This document shows, piece by piece, positions 1 through 8,413 of a DNA stretch of 64,000 nt. The notes below the pieces were generated by a model. That model did no database searches. It was not told the origin of the DNA and was given only the letters and a program-made list of their open reading frames with translations. This DNA is from Bdellovibrio bacteriovorus (GTDB taxonomy: Bacteria; Bdellovibrionota; Bdellovibrionia; Bdellovibrionales; Bdellovibrionaceae). The DNA is taken from the NCBI RefSeq assembly GCF_002208115.1, contig NZ_CP020946.1:434001-498000 (forward strand), given 5' to 3'. Made by a program: the position numbers and the translations under genes. Every line of letters begins with the position of its first letter. Within the stretch, counting starts at the first letter, position 1.

Positions 1-734
1 CTGAAGGCGTCATTGAAGAACACCGCCTGGGTTCCCTTGGAATAGTAGCCGATCTTGCCCGGATAGTCCTGGGACAGACGGGTCAGTACCGGCTGGATCC
101 ATTCCTGGAAGAACAGAGGTGAAACTTCACCGGCAGCGGTGTCGAAGATCATCACGATCTCTACGCCACCTTCCAGTTGCAGGCGGATGTTTTCTTTTAG
201 CAGCGGATACATTTTTTCCAGGAACTGCGGGAACATCGGAGCCAGTTTCTTGGACTGGATCAAGGAACCCGCGTGAGAACCTTCCACCGCGTAAACGAAC
301 AAAGTCCAAGGACCGCCCACAAAGCCAATCAGACTTTTATTGGAAGGCAGAACTGCGCGAGTCGCCTGGACCGCTTCTTTTTGGAAGTGCATGAATTTGA
401 CAGCTTCTTCCACGCCACCCAAGGTGCCGATGGTTTCCGGAGTCAGTTTGAAACCCAGTTGCGGGCCGTGATCCGTGTACTCAAGGCCCATGCCCAGAGC
501 TTCCAGTGGATACAGGATGTCGCTAAAAAGGATGGATACGTCGAAATCAAATTCCGCCACGGGACCACGAGCCACTTCTGCCGCCAGATCCGCGCGTTTG
601 CAAAGCTGGTCAAAGGAGTGATTGGCGCGCATGCCCTGATAGTGTTTGTGATAGCGGCCTGCCTGGCGCATGAACCAGATCGGTGGGACAGCCTGAGGAG
701 TTCTTTTAAGTGCGTTGTGGAATAAAGTGTTCAT
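1..734 (-). CDS. hemE: Uroporphyrinogen decarboxylase (3' end outside window)
   Basis: HemE decarboxylates the four acetate side chains of uroporphyrinogen III to give coproporphyrinogen III in the cytoplasm. Only about 244 N-terminal codons are present; the gene runs off the left edge. The N-terminus shows the family hallmark WFMRQAGRY near residue 20, and the stretch around DFDVSILFSDILYPLEALG fits the family. Its ATG overlaps the TGA of the upstream response regulator as ATGA, with GGAGG a few bases upstream, so translation is probably coupled. It is the last visible gene of the hemA-hemC-hemL-kinase-regulator-hemE operon. Identity is secure from motif and context. Confidence 0.95.
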   Translation of the reverse strand, partial: MNTLFHNALKRTPQAVPPIWFMRQAGRYHKHYQGMRANHSFDQLCKRADLAAEVARGPVAEFDFDVSILFSDILYPLEALGMGLEYTDHGPQLGFKLTPETIGTLGGVEEAVKFMHFQKEAVQATRAVLPSNKSLIGFVGGPWTLFVYAVEGSHAGSLIQSKKLAPMFPQFLEKMYPLLKENIRLQLEGGVEIVMIFDTAAGEVSPLFFQEWIQPVLTRLSQDYPGKIGYYSKGTQAVFFNDAF

Positions 735-1405
735 GTTGCCTCCTCAGTGGACCATTGATAGCCGACGCCGCGAACAGAACGGATGTGTTTTTCTCCGTCA
801 TCGCCCAAAAGCTGGCGCAGGCGTACGATAATATTGTCGATAGTGCGATGGCTGGGGTTTTTATCAACGCCCCAGATTTCGTTCATAATTTCATCACGGC
901 TTAGTACCCGTGGTGATTTCTCAATCAAAAGCTGCAGGATCTTCAGATCCGTCACCGGCGGATATTCAATCTGTCCGGTTTTCTTGGTCACGGACATCTG
1001 CGTGAAGTTCACCACGCAGGAATCCAGTTGCAGTTCGCGGGTCGGGGCATGGGCATCCAGCACATGCTTTACGCGAATCAAAAGCTCTTTCAAATGGAAA
1101 GGCTTGGGGATGTATTCTTCCGCGCCCAGCTCAAACCCCTGCAGGCGGGATTCCGCATCGGCTTGCGCCGTCAGGAACAGGAACAAAATGGGAGCGGTGG
1201 CTTTTAGTTTCGCCGCAAGTTCAAAACCGCTGCCGTCCGGCAGGCCCACATCCAGAATTGCCAGGTCATAGTCCTTGGTTTTTGAAAACAGGGACCAGGC
1301 CTCGCTCAGGGATTTCGCCCAGGAAACTTCATAGTCCCTTTTCAGGCGTTCATTCAGGGTTTCGCCCAAAGAGATATCATCTTCCACCAGAAGGATTTTT
1401 CTCAT
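731..1405 (-). CDS. OmpR/PhoB-family response regulator in the haem operon
   Basis: Two-domain regulator of 224 residues. The receiver domain has the acidic pair ED at 8-9, phospho-acceptor D52 in LAILDVGLPDG, a Thr in FLTAQ and K101 in YIPKPF. The C-terminal part (about 125-220) is a winged helix ending RSVRGVGYQW, typical of OmpR/PhoB members that bind direct repeats. The gene overlaps the kinase upstream and hemE downstream by four bases each (ATGA), so the pair is locked into the haem operon. A plausible target is the phased repeat array at 5970-6008 in front of hemA and hemB; that link is inference. The signal is unknown. Confidence 0.93.
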   Translation of the reverse strand: MRKILLVEDDISLGETLNERLKRDYEVSWAKSLSEAWSLFSKTKDYDLAILDVGLPDGSGFELAAKLKATAPILFLFLTAQADAESRLQGFELGAEEYIPKPFHLKELLIRVKHVLDAHAPTRELQLDSCVVNFTQMSVTKKTGQIEYPPVTDLKILQLLIEKSPRVLSRDEIMNEIWGVDKNPSHRTIDNIIVRLRQLLGDDGEKHIRSVRGVGYQWSTEEAT

Positions 1406-2277
1406 GGCAAAGTCCCTTCAATTTCAATGTGGGATTTGAAGCCTTCGTTTTCCTTCGATTCAAACCAGATGTCGCCGTTCATTTTTTCCAAAAGACGTTT
1501 TGTCAGCAGCAGGCCAATGCCGTTGCTGCGAACATCCTGGGACATCAGAATCTCAGAGCCTAGCTTTTTTAGAATACCCTTAAAGCCCAATCCGTCATCC
1601 TGGATGACCAGTTCGATGCGGCCTTCGCCATGCGGGCGCACACGGATCTTCACCGTGGTGGCTTTGCCGTGCAGGACTGAATTCTGCAGAAGATTGCGCA
1701 GAACACTCAGTAGGGCGCGGCGATCACCCAGGATTTTGGCTTCACGTTCAAGCTCCACAGTAAGTTCAGAGAACTCACTGCGCAGACTGGACAGAAGATC
1801 ACTTAAAGACACTTGTTCTTTCAAGAGCTGACCGGCCTCAAGATTTGCCAGCAGCAGGGAGTTTTCAAGTTGCAGATCCAGACGCTGAATGTCCTGAATC
1901 AGGCGTTTCATCACCGGGTGGGATGTTGTGTTCAAATCCTCTTCCAGCACCTCGGCCTGCAGGCGCAGACGGGCAATAGAGGTTTTAATGTCATGGCTGA
2001 ACGTTGAAAAGAAGAAGCGCAGACGCTGGTGGCGCTTCTGATCGCGGTAAGTGAAAATCACCAAAGCAATCCCGCCAAACAGGATCGCCGCCAGCAGGAT
2101 CGAACCTTCCCACGCAAACATGCGGTGAGAAGTTCTCATCTGTTCAAGTGAAGCGTTCTCAGGACTGAGTTTCATCAGGAAGTAAACCCACCACCAACCC
2201 ACCAGCGAGAAGGTAAAGGCGAACCACAGGATCGCCAATGCCGTCTTGATATGGGGTTTGATGAAGGATTTAGTCAT
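1402..2277 (-). CDS. Membrane histidine kinase in the haem operon
   Basis: Sensor kinase of 291 residues, the cognate partner of the regulator it overlaps. Two membrane segments are visible, about 11-35 (very Trp-rich) and 58-76, separated by only some 20 residues, so there is no real periplasmic sensor domain. The signal is probably sensed in or near the membrane. The H-box is FSHDIKTSIARLR with H95, a variant of the usual HELRTPL. ATPase motifs follow: N-box RNLLQNSVLHG, G1 QDDGLGF and G2 NGIGLLLTKRLLEKMNGDI. It starts immediately after the hemL stop position with no gap, and its stop overlaps the regulator start. Function as haem or tetrapyrrole sensor is only inferred from location. Confidence 0.9.
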   Translation of the reverse strand: MTKSFIKPHIKTALAILWFAFTFSLVGWWWVYFLMKLSPENASLEQMRTSHRMFAWEGSILLAAILFGGIALVIFTYRDQKRHQRLRFFFSTFSHDIKTSIARLRLQAEVLEEDLNTTSHPVMKRLIQDIQRLDLQLENSLLLANLEAGQLLKEQVSLSDLLSSLRSEFSELTVELEREAKILGDRRALLSVLRNLLQNSVLHGKATTVKIRVRPHGEGRIELVIQDDGLGFKGILKKLGSEILMSQDVRSNGIGLLLTKRLLEKMNGDIWFESKENEGFKSHIEIEGTLP

Positions 2278-3558
2278 TTACTCCGCCGCATCCACGATAA
2301 TCTGTGCTGCCTGTTCCAAAAGCTCATCAGAGTGAGCCAAAGAAACGAAACCTACTTCGTAAGCATTTGGTGCAAGGTAAACACCTTTGTCCAAGGACTT
2401 CAGGAACAGGTTCTTGAAGTTGCCGCCCTGATTTGCCGGGATCTGGTCGATGGAGCGGATTGGGTTTGCGGTCGGGCCGTGGATCCAGAACAGGGACGCC
2501 ACTTGGCTGACTTCAAGGTTCACACCTTTTTTCGCAAAACCAACACGGATGGCATCAGCGAATTTTTTGGTTCTTTGCTCAAGCACGTTCCAGCCGTCCA
2601 CACGCTGCATTTTCTTAAGTGTGGTCAGACCTGCGCGCATGCCCACCGGGTTTGCGCTCAAAGTGCCGGCCTGGTAAACGTCACCACTAGGGGCCACCAT
2701 GTTCATCAGTTCCGCTTTACCGCCATAGCAACCCACAGGGAAGCCGCCGCCGATGATTTTACCGTAAGTCACAAGGTCCGGACGGATGCCAGTTTGTTCA
2801 ACCATGCCACCCAAGCCCACGCGGAAGCCCGAGATCACTTCATCGAAAATCAACAGACTGCCGTTCTTTTCGCAAAGCTCTGCGACTTTTTTCAGGAATT
2901 CGGGACGCTGAACCAAAAGGCCATAGTTGGCTGGAAGTGGTTCGATGATCACAGCGGCAATGTCTTTGCCTTGAGCCGCAAACACTTCAGCCAATTTAGC
3001 TTCGTCATCCAACGGAGCCACCACAGTGTGAGCCGCCACTTCCGCCGGGATGCCCGCGCTGGAAGAAGCCGCGGTGCCCGCCAGGCCACTGCCTGCTTTG
3101 ACCAGCAGGTTGTCAACGTGACCGTGATAGCAGCCTTCAAATTTCAAAATTTTTGTACGACCTGTTGCCGCACGCGCCACACGCAAAGCACTCATCACGG
3201 CTTCAGTGCCGGAAGATACAAAGCGCAGCTTTTCCATGAACGGCAAAGTGCTGGTGATCCATTCAGCCAGTTCCAAAGAATAAATTTCAGTGGCACCGAA
3301 AGTCCATGCGGTGTCCACCATGCGGTGAACTTCCTCTTTCACTTCAGCATCCAGATGACCCAGGATCAGCGGGCCAAAGCTTTGGCAGAAGTCGATGTAT
3401 TTTTTGTCTTCAACGGAAGTCAGGAAAGCGCCTTCAGCTTTTTTGAAGAAGACAGGAGCACGGTCAAGACCCTTGAAAGAACGAACCGGGGAGTGAACTC
3501 CGCCTGGAGCGACTTTCAAAGCGCGTTGGAAAAGTTCTTCAGAAGTTACTTTGTGCAT
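2278..3558 (-). CDS. hemL: Glutamate-1-semialdehyde 2,1-aminomutase
   Basis: PLP enzyme that converts glutamate-1-semialdehyde to 5-aminolevulinate, the second step of the C5 haem pathway after HemA. It is 426 residues, the normal family length. Visible motifs are the N-terminal [24 protein letters not shown], the CYHGHVDN loop, FDEVISGFR, and the PLP lysine in [12 protein letters not shown]. The reading frame stays open upstream inside hemC, but the ATG at 3558 matches family N-termini ([20 protein letters not shown]). It overlaps the end of hemC by 13 bp, indicating translational coupling. The next gene begins one base after its stop. Confidence 0.96.
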   Translation of the reverse strand: MHKVTSEELFQRALKVAPGGVHSPVRSFKGLDRAPVFFKKAEGAFLTSVEDKKYIDFCQSFGPLILGHLDAEVKEEVHRMVDTAWTFGATEIYSLELAEWITSTLPFMEKLRFVSSGTEAVMSALRVARAATGRTKILKFEGCYHGHVDNLLVKAGSGLAGTAASSSAGIPAEVAAHTVVAPLDDEAKLAEVFAAQGKDIAAVIIEPLPANYGLLVQRPEFLKKVAELCEKNGSLLIFDEVISGFRVGLGGMVEQTGIRPDLVTYGKIIGGGFPVGCYGGKAELMNMVAPSGDVYQAGTLSANPVGMRAGLTTLKKMQRVDGWNVLEQRTKKFADAIRVGFAKKGVNLEVSQVASLFWIHGPTANPIRSIDQIPANQGGNFKNLFLKSLDKGVYLAPNAYEVGFVSLAHSDELLEQAAQIIVDAAE

Positions 3559-5057
3559 TGTTTTCTCCAGTCTTCCTGATCCAAAAAGACGTGCAGTCGG
3601 GTTGGATCGTATTTCTTGTTTTCTTGCAAATAGGATCGGATCACCTGATGGGTGTTGCCCGGTCCGGAGGCGTGGTGCTGGGACAGAATCTCTGGGAACT
3701 CCTGCACTGTTTGCAGGAACTGCCTGCCGCTGCTCCAGAAGAAGAACTTCTTGCCACTGACAGTTTCTTTGGTGCCTTCCGCTTTCAACGTATAGGTCGC
3801 AACCAAAGGCATTCCACCCTGAACCGGATTGGCGAATCCGTCTTCGTGGCTCAGTTTTGCCCAAGTCAATTTACGATTCGCCAGAGTGTCCAGTTGAGGC
3901 TCTTCCTGCTCTCCAAGGCTTTCCGCACATCCGTGCACCCATATACCTTTTTGAGAGAGGTTTTTCCATGTTTTTAGACCTGCGGTCCACACAAAATCAG
4001 TCCATAGGAGGTCCGTCGGCCATGCTTCACTGCGTGCTACAAACAGGGCGGTGGTGCCTACCGGGATTTCATAGCAGGAAATCGCCTGGCGCTCGGCTTT
4101 GACGTCAGCAGACCACAATTCAGGCGCAGCAAATTGTGGCGGTTGGTTTTTAGGCTGTAATTCTTTCTTATCCAAGACCTGTCCGCCGTCAGTCAGGCCC
4201 TTCAAAAGGGTGATGCGGCCATACGGGCGGGACAAAACAGCGATGCCGATCTTCTGATGGCAGCCGCCACCAAAACCGGACAATGTATCGCGCTCACTTT
4301 GGGCGCAATGGAATGTGTCGGGATCATGGATGGTGTTCAGCAGATCGCGCAGATCCTGACGGCTTTTCAGAACCTCAACCGCCAAGGCCCCTTGGGCTGC
4401 GGCATTCGGATTCACACTCAGTGGCAGAACCACCCAGTTCAGTTCATTGAAATACTGGCGCAGCTGCTGCTGGCCTTCGGCAAACTCTGGCAGTGTTGCG
4501 CTGAACAGGCGGTCAAACGCCGCTTTGGCGACGATCAGGCCGTCGGTTTCCGGGGATTCAATCAGTTTGCGCACGCGAGTCAGCATGTTGCCGCGAACAC
4601 TTTCAAATTTCACGTCCTGCAAACCAAAGGGCAGGTGTTCTTTGAAGAATCCTGTCAGGTTGTATTCGCGGCGCGGGGACGAGCTGAAAACCTTCAGGGT
4701 TTTGCTGGCCTTGATTTTGTCGAAGTGGGATTTTTTAACCAGCAACAGATCACGCTGATCCGCACGCGGCAATGTCGCACCGATCACAGTCTCGGATTTG
4801 AATTCAGTCGGAAGATCTTTCCAGGAATGCACCACCAGATCGGTTTCATCGCGCAGCAATTCGCCGAAGAAATCCTCGGTGAAAACACCTTTTTCCGGAA
4901 TCTTCCACAGAGGTTCAGTCAGGTTTTTATCACCCAGGGATTCACGAAAACGGTAGTCGATTTCGATGTGTGGATTTTTTTCTTTCAGAGCGTCTCCGAC
5001 CATGTAGGCCTGAAGACGGGCCAGATCACTTTTCCTTGCGGAAATTCTTAAGCGCAT
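3546..5057 (-). CDS. hemC: Hydroxymethylbilane synthase with C-terminal extension, possible HemC-HemD fusion
   Basis: The N-terminal ~310 residues are porphobilinogen deaminase, which polymerises four porphobilinogens to hydroxymethylbilane. Motifs include [13 protein letters not shown], the SWKDLPTE segment (normally HSxKDxPt), [11 protein letters not shown], and [11 protein letters not shown] carrying the cysteine that binds the dipyrromethane cofactor. The total of 503 residues is about 190 more than a normal HemC. The extra part contains [13 protein letters not shown] and a Ser/Thr-containing loop before a final helix, reminiscent of uroporphyrinogen III synthase (HemD). No separate hemD is seen between hemA and hemE. 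I chose ATG 5057, giving the conserved [10 protein letters not shown] start; a TTG 12 bases upstream is an alternative. It overlaps the hemA stop by 10 bp. Confidence 0.88.
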   Translation of the reverse strand: MRLRISARKSDLARLQAYMVGDALKEKNPHIEIDYRFRESLGDKNLTEPLWKIPEKGVFTEDFFGELLRDETDLVVHSWKDLPTEFKSETVIGATLPRADQRDLLLVKKSHFDKIKASKTLKVFSSSPRREYNLTGFFKEHLPFGLQDVKFESVRGNMLTRVRKLIESPETDGLIVAKAAFDRLFSATLPEFAEGQQQLRQYFNELNWVVLPLSVNPNAAAQGALAVEVLKSRQDLRDLLNTIHDPDTFHCAQSERDTLSGFGGGCHQKIGIAVLSRPYGRITLLKGLTDGGQVLDKKELQPKNQPPQFAAPELWSADVKAERQAISCYEIPVGTTALFVARSEAWPTDLLWTDFVWTAGLKTWKNLSQKGIWVHGCAESLGEQEEPQLDTLANRKLTWAKLSHEDGFANPVQGGMPLVATYTLKAEGTKETVSGKKFFFWSSGRQFLQTVQEFPEILSQHHASGPGNTHQVIRSYLQENKKYDPTRLHVFLDQEDWRKQCTK

Positions 5058-5956
5058 ATGTCGTCCCAACCAAGTGGGCGAAGCTCTGTCCTTTGTGTGA
5101 AGGCCAATGCGCGCTCAAGCAAAGCGGCTTTAAGGGCCTCCAGTTTGGTAGTTGTGTCTTTCTTGGTCTCTTCGATCTCTGCAAAAAATTTGTTAAGACC
5201 CATGAAACCCACATGAGAGAATTGCGATGCAACGATGTCCGAAAGGTTGTTCGCTTCCCCGCGCAGGTCATAGACGGCGTGAGGGCGAGTGTCTTGTTTG
5301 TTCATCAGCTCCACAATGCGCTCATCAGTAAGTGGTGCAGCAATCACCAAAGCTTCGCCGTGAATAAAAGCATCATTGTAAGTGGAAATGGTAAGATTGT
5401 CGTATTTATCGGCGAAGGCCTGCATTTTTGCAGGTTCACGGCAGATCACCTGAACGGACTTTTTCAAAGCCAGCCACGGAAGGATTTCCTGCGCCAGATG
5501 GCCGGAACCGCAGATGGTGACAGAGTCCATGTCTTTTGTGTAGCGACGCAAAAGACTGCCATAGCTTTGGGATCCCAGGCCCACAAGATGCTGGGCGCGC
5601 GTTTTCTTCACTTCGGCCATGATGAAGTTCAGCCATTTCTGGTGATCTCCGAACAAGGGGTCCTGAAGCTGTTTGCGGGAATCGACGAAAAGTTTGAACT
5701 GACCGAAGACTTCAGTCTCGCCCACGATCGGGGAGTGAAGGCCGCACAGAATCTCAAGCAAAAGACACAGTGCCTTTTCGCCACGAAGAACAGTGTCTTC
5801 CGGTTCAATCACATCCGCATAGTTGCCCAGTTCCATTTCTGTGCAGAAAAGGATCTTGCGCAGACACGTCTTGAAGATCGCAGCGTCTTGCAAAGCTGCG
5901 AACTCTTCAGAGAAGTTTCTATTGGATTTTCTGTGAACGAGAAGTATATCTTCCAT
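5048..5956 (-). CDS. hemA: Short glutamyl-tRNA reductase
   Basis: HemA reduces glutamyl-tRNA(Glu) to glutamate-1-semialdehyde using NADPH, the committed step of the C5 pathway. Support: an N-terminal HRKSNRNFSEEFA resembling the family's nHktApvelRE, LFCTEMELG aligning with the catalytic-Cys segment STCNRTEly, and GLHSPIVGETEVFGQFK matching GLdSxvlGExqIlgQvk. ICGSGHLAQEIL is the NADPH-binding glycine-rich turn. At 302 residues it is over 100 shorter than typical HemA; the C-terminal dimerisation helices are mostly missing. No clear SD precedes the ATG, and a possible promoter lies only a few bases upstream, so a near-leaderless mRNA is possible. First gene of the haem operon. Confidence 0.85.
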   Translation of the reverse strand: MEDILLVHRKSNRNFSEEFAALQDAAIFKTCLRKILFCTEMELGNYADVIEPEDTVLRGEKALCLLLEILCGLHSPIVGETEVFGQFKLFVDSRKQLQDPLFGDHQKWLNFIMAEVKKTRAQHLVGLGSQSYGSLLRRYTKDMDSVTICGSGHLAQEILPWLALKKSVQVICREPAKMQAFADKYDNLTISTYNDAFIHGEALVIAAPLTDERIVELMNKQDTRPHAVYDLRGEANNLSDIVASQFSHVGFMGLNKFFAEIEETKKDTTTKLEALKAALLERALAFTQRTELRPLGWDDICA

Positions 5957-5967
5957 GTAGGATTAGG

Positions 5968-5997
5968 TTTATCACTAACCTTTCATTAAAGTGTCAT
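5968..5997 (-). promoter_or_regulatory. Possible sigma70-type promoter for hemA
   Basis: On the minus strand ATGACA (-35, five of six to consensus) at 5997-5992 is followed after 18 bp by GATAAA (-10, four of six) at 5973-5968. The predicted start would lie only about 5 bases before the hemA ATG, which has no visible SD. The -35 hexamer is the complement of one of the phased TNTCAY repeats, so a bound regulator would contact this promoter directly. Weak by itself. Confidence 0.35.
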
Positions 5998-6008
5998 CGA
6001 AATGTCAT
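5970..6008. promoter_or_regulatory. Four direct repeats TNTCAY at 11-bp spacing between hemA and hemB
   Basis: TATCAC (5970), TTTCAT (5981), TGTCAT (5992) and TGTCAT (6003) each begin exactly 11 bp after the previous one. Direct repeats with one helical turn spacing are the usual recognition pattern of OmpR/PhoB regulators; the last two resemble a Pho box (TGTCAT-N5-TGTCAT). The array lies in the 122-bp divergent gap before hemA and hemB. The OmpR/PhoB regulator encoded in the hemA operon is the obvious candidate ligand, but a PhoB-like protein elsewhere is equally possible. Confidence 0.55.
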
Positions 6009-6078
6009 GGCTCATGGAAAACTCTGCCTGTTATTTAAGCAGATGACCCAATTTAAGACCCCAGGGTGGAGGCCGATT

Positions 6079-7065
6079 ATGAAACTCACTCAAAGACCGA
6101 GAAGAAATCGCACTACAGAAGCTCTGCGCCAAATGGTGGCTGAGACCGAACTGCGTGTATCGCAGCTGGTTTTACCCCTGTTTTTAGTGGATGGAAAGGA
6201 CCAACAGCAGGCCATTTCCACAATGCCGGGCATTTTCCGCCTGAGCCCGGACCTGACCTTGAAACTGATCGAAAAAGCCGTGGGTCTGGGAGTTAAATCC
6301 TTCGATCTGTTCCCAGCCCTGCCAGAGTCCAAAAAAGACAAGTACGGAACAGAATCTTTGAATCCGAACGGCTTAATGCCAACGACTCTCAAAATGATCC
6401 GCGACAAGTTCCCGGACGTGACTTTGATCACGGACGTGGCTTTGGATCCGTATTCCTCTGACGGTCACGATGGTGTGGTTGAAAATGGCAAAATTCTGAA
6501 TGACGAAACTGTCGAGCTGCTGGCGAAGATGTCCCTGGTTCATGCGCGCGCCGGAGCAGACATCGTGTCCCCGTCGGACATGATGGATGGCCGTGTGGGG
6601 GCGATTCGTGAAGCTTTGGACAGCGAGGGCTTCATCAACACGGGGATTCTTTCTTACTCGGTGAAATATGCGTCATGCTTCTATGGTCCGTTCCGTGAGG
6701 CTTTGGATTCAGCACCGAAATTTGGCGACAAAAAAACCTATCAGATGGATTTCCGCAACACGCGAGAGGCTTTGCGTGAGATTGACCTGGATGTGGCAGA
6801 GGGTGCTGACATGGTCATGGTGAAACCTGCCTTGAGTTATCTGGATGTGATCGCGAAAGTGAAGGCCCACACCAACCTGCCAGTGGCGGCTTACAACGTC
6901 AGTGGTGAATACAGCCTGATCAAGGCCGGGCACAAGGCCGGCATCATGGATGAAACCCGCGGCATGGTGGAAACTCTTTATTCCATCCGTCGCGCTGGTG
7001 CAGATGTGATCTTTACGTACTTCGCCCTGGATATGGCCCAGTGGCTTCGCGATAACCGCAATTAA
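6079..7065 (+). CDS. hemB: Delta-aminolevulinic acid dehydratase, metal-site Asp type
   Basis: Porphobilinogen synthase, which condenses two 5-aminolevulinates. The ATG at 6079 follows a strong SD (GGTGGAGG) and gives 328 residues, the family length; the frame is open further upstream without support. Schiff-base lysines sit in YSVKYAS and MVKPALSYLDVI. The metal region reads DVALDPYSSDGHDG, with Asp/Ala where zinc enzymes have three cysteines, so this is the magnesium-type (Pseudomonas-like) form rather than the zinc form. Divergent from the hemA operon and sharing its regulatory gap. A terminator follows directly. Confidence 0.96.
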   Translation: MKLTQRPRRNRTTEALRQMVAETELRVSQLVLPLFLVDGKDQQQAISTMPGIFRLSPDLTLKLIEKAVGLGVKSFDLFPALPESKKDKYGTESLNPNGLMPTTLKMIRDKFPDVTLITDVALDPYSSDGHDGVVENGKILNDETVELLAKMSLVHARAGADIVSPSDMMDGRVGAIREALDSEGFINTGILSYSVKYASCFYGPFREALDSAPKFGDKKTYQMDFRNTREALREIDLDVAEGADMVMVKPALSYLDVIAKVKAHTNLPVAAYNVSGEYSLIKAGHKAGIMDETRGMVETLYSIRRAGADVIFTYFALDMAQWLRDNRN

Positions 7066-7068
7066 TTC

Positions 7069-7106
7069 AAATGCCGGCGACAGAGTTGTTGCCGGCATTT
7101 TCTTTT
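7069..7106 (+). terminator. Rho-independent terminator after hemB
   Basis: Perfect 10-bp inverted repeat AAATGCCGGC/GCCGGCATTT with a 12-base loop, followed by TCTTTT. It starts four bases past the hemB stop and can also serve the convergent minus-strand gene ending at 7114. Confidence 0.85.
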
Positions 7107-7113
7107 CAGTCGT

Positions 7114-7455
7114 TTATTTGCTGCAAGGTTTTAGCACGACTTCGACTGTCGCCTGTCTGTCAGTTTCGATCTGCGCAAACAATATGATTTTGCCCAAATT
7201 ATCCCAGACTCTGATATCAACCAGTGTAAAGCCTGTTCTGTTCTTGATTGTTTTCTGAATGATCTGTTCTGCTTCTTCCGGAGTTCCCGTGTAGCAGATT
7301 TTATCGGTGAAAAGAAAATTGGCGGGAATTTTTGTCGCCTTGTCGATGATGGTGATTTCGTTGTAGGCGCTGACGATAATAACGGCCTTTTGTTTGGCCT
7401 GTGCCGTTGCAGAGAACATCAGGGACAGTGCCGCTAGAACGATAAACTTGCGCAT
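7114..7455 (-). CDS. Small secreted protein, unknown function
   Basis: A 113-residue protein with a clean signal peptide (MRKFIVLAALSLMFSATAQA, predicted cleavage before KQK). ATG 7455 was chosen because AAAGGAGC precedes it at good spacing and the signal peptide begins there; the frame is open upstream without these signs. The mature part alternates charged and hydrophobic residues (KAVIIVSAYNEITIID) and has two cysteines, in DKICYTG and near the C-terminus (KPCSK), that could form a disulphide in the periplasm. No family recognised. Convergent with hemB. Confidence 0.7.
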   Translation of the reverse strand: MRKFIVLAALSLMFSATAQAKQKAVIIVSAYNEITIIDKATKIPANFLFTDKICYTGTPEEAEQIIQKTIKNRTGFTLVDIRVWDNLGKIILFAQIETDRQATVEVVLKPCSK

Positions 7456-7584
7456 AAAAGCTCCTTTGTTTTTTTGGTGTCGAAACAAGGGATTGCGCGG
7501 ACCGTGCCACAGGGGAAATGAATAAATTGATTTTGAGGGTGTGGCGCGCGAAAAAGCCACAGACACGGTGACAACCAAGGCGCA

Positions 7585-8283
7585 TCAGCGACTGTCACTG
7601 GCGGCAACGGACTTTTTTAGCAGTTCGATTTCTGCTGACGGTGTTTTGATGTTGCAGGCAAGGTATAGATCCACGCTCGCGATCTTCACGACTTTGACGT
7701 AATCGAAAAACTCGGTGCCTTTTTGTTTTTCGAAATCGATATAGACCGGATCATCGATCCAAAGCTGGATTCTTTGTCCGACAAGCTTGTCTTTGTTAAG
7801 CCAGTTTGTGACTACCGACTCGGTTTTGAAGCCCTGCCGTTTCAATTCACTTAACGAGGCATCTCCTTCCAGGCCACCAATGACAAATTGCCGGGCGTCT
7901 TCCAGTTTCTGAATGCTGGCGGCGGGTGTTCCCTTCTTCGCAAACAGGGCCCATTCGACAGTGACTAAGGGGCCGACCCAGTGAAACAAAGCTTCTCGTT
8001 CTGTGGTGCGGGCGGTGGAATACACACAATGGCGTGCACCGCTCAAGGCCCGGTTGTAGGCCCGCAACCAGGGATAAAGCCGGATCTGGTATTCAAAGCC
8101 GGATTTTTCCATCGCAGTTCTGACTTTGCGGGTGGCAAGGCCGACGATGGTTTTGTTTTTGTCGTCATAGTGATTGTAGGGTGGATAGTCTTCAGTGCTG
8201 ATTTGATATGATTTTGCCGTCGGGGCAGAAACCGCCACAGACGCGCAAAGCAGAGCTATTAAGAAAACCAGCAATGATTTCAT
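7585..8283 (-). CDS. Periplasmic solute-binding-like protein (family 3 type)
   Basis: Secreted protein of 232 residues, signal peptide at 1-20 (MKSLLVFLIALLCASVAVSA). The mature start SYQISTEDYPPYNHYDD resembles the ligand-binding start of extracellular solute-binding family 3 proteins. FHWVGPLVTVEWALFAKKG and a later segment around VVKIASVDLYLACN match the hinge and second lobe. ATG 8283 has a GAGG SD; the frame runs a few codons further upstream. No permease or ATPase genes are adjacent, so it may act as a lone sensor or scavenger. A similar protein is encoded at 14040-14774. Confidence 0.75.
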   Translation of the reverse strand: MKSLLVFLIALLCASVAVSAPTAKSYQISTEDYPPYNHYDDKNKTIVGLATRKVRTAMEKSGFEYQIRLYPWLRAYNRALSGARHCVYSTARTTEREALFHWVGPLVTVEWALFAKKGTPAASIQKLEDARQFVIGGLEGDASLSELKRQGFKTESVVTNWLNKDKLVGQRIQLWIDDPVYIDFEKQKGTEFFDYVKVVKIASVDLYLACNIKTPSAEIELLKKSVAASDSR

Positions 8284-8360
8284 CAAGACCTCGCCAGTTA
8301 ACTTTATCATTTCTTAACACGCGGATTCACGATGTCCTTCGACACTGGACCCACGAAAAC

Positions 8361-8390
8361 AAAAAAAGGGAGTCGTCGTGACTCCCTTTT
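8361..8390 (-). terminator. Rho-independent terminator for the outer-membrane protein gene at 8414
   Basis: Perfect 11-bp stem AAAAGGGAGTC/GACTCCCTTTT with a 5-base loop, preceded on the plus strand by A-rich sequence that becomes the U tract of the minus transcript. A T-run on the other side (8394-8400) could make it bidirectional. Confidence 0.85.
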
Positions 8391-8413
8391 AAGTTTTTTT
8401 CCAGTTTTGAAAA

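Noticed and set aside
2251-3579. A 442-residue open frame antisense to hemL
   Set aside because: Same reasoning: the opposite strand encodes a complete HemL with all motifs, and the antisense product is rich in His, Gln and Phe without domains.
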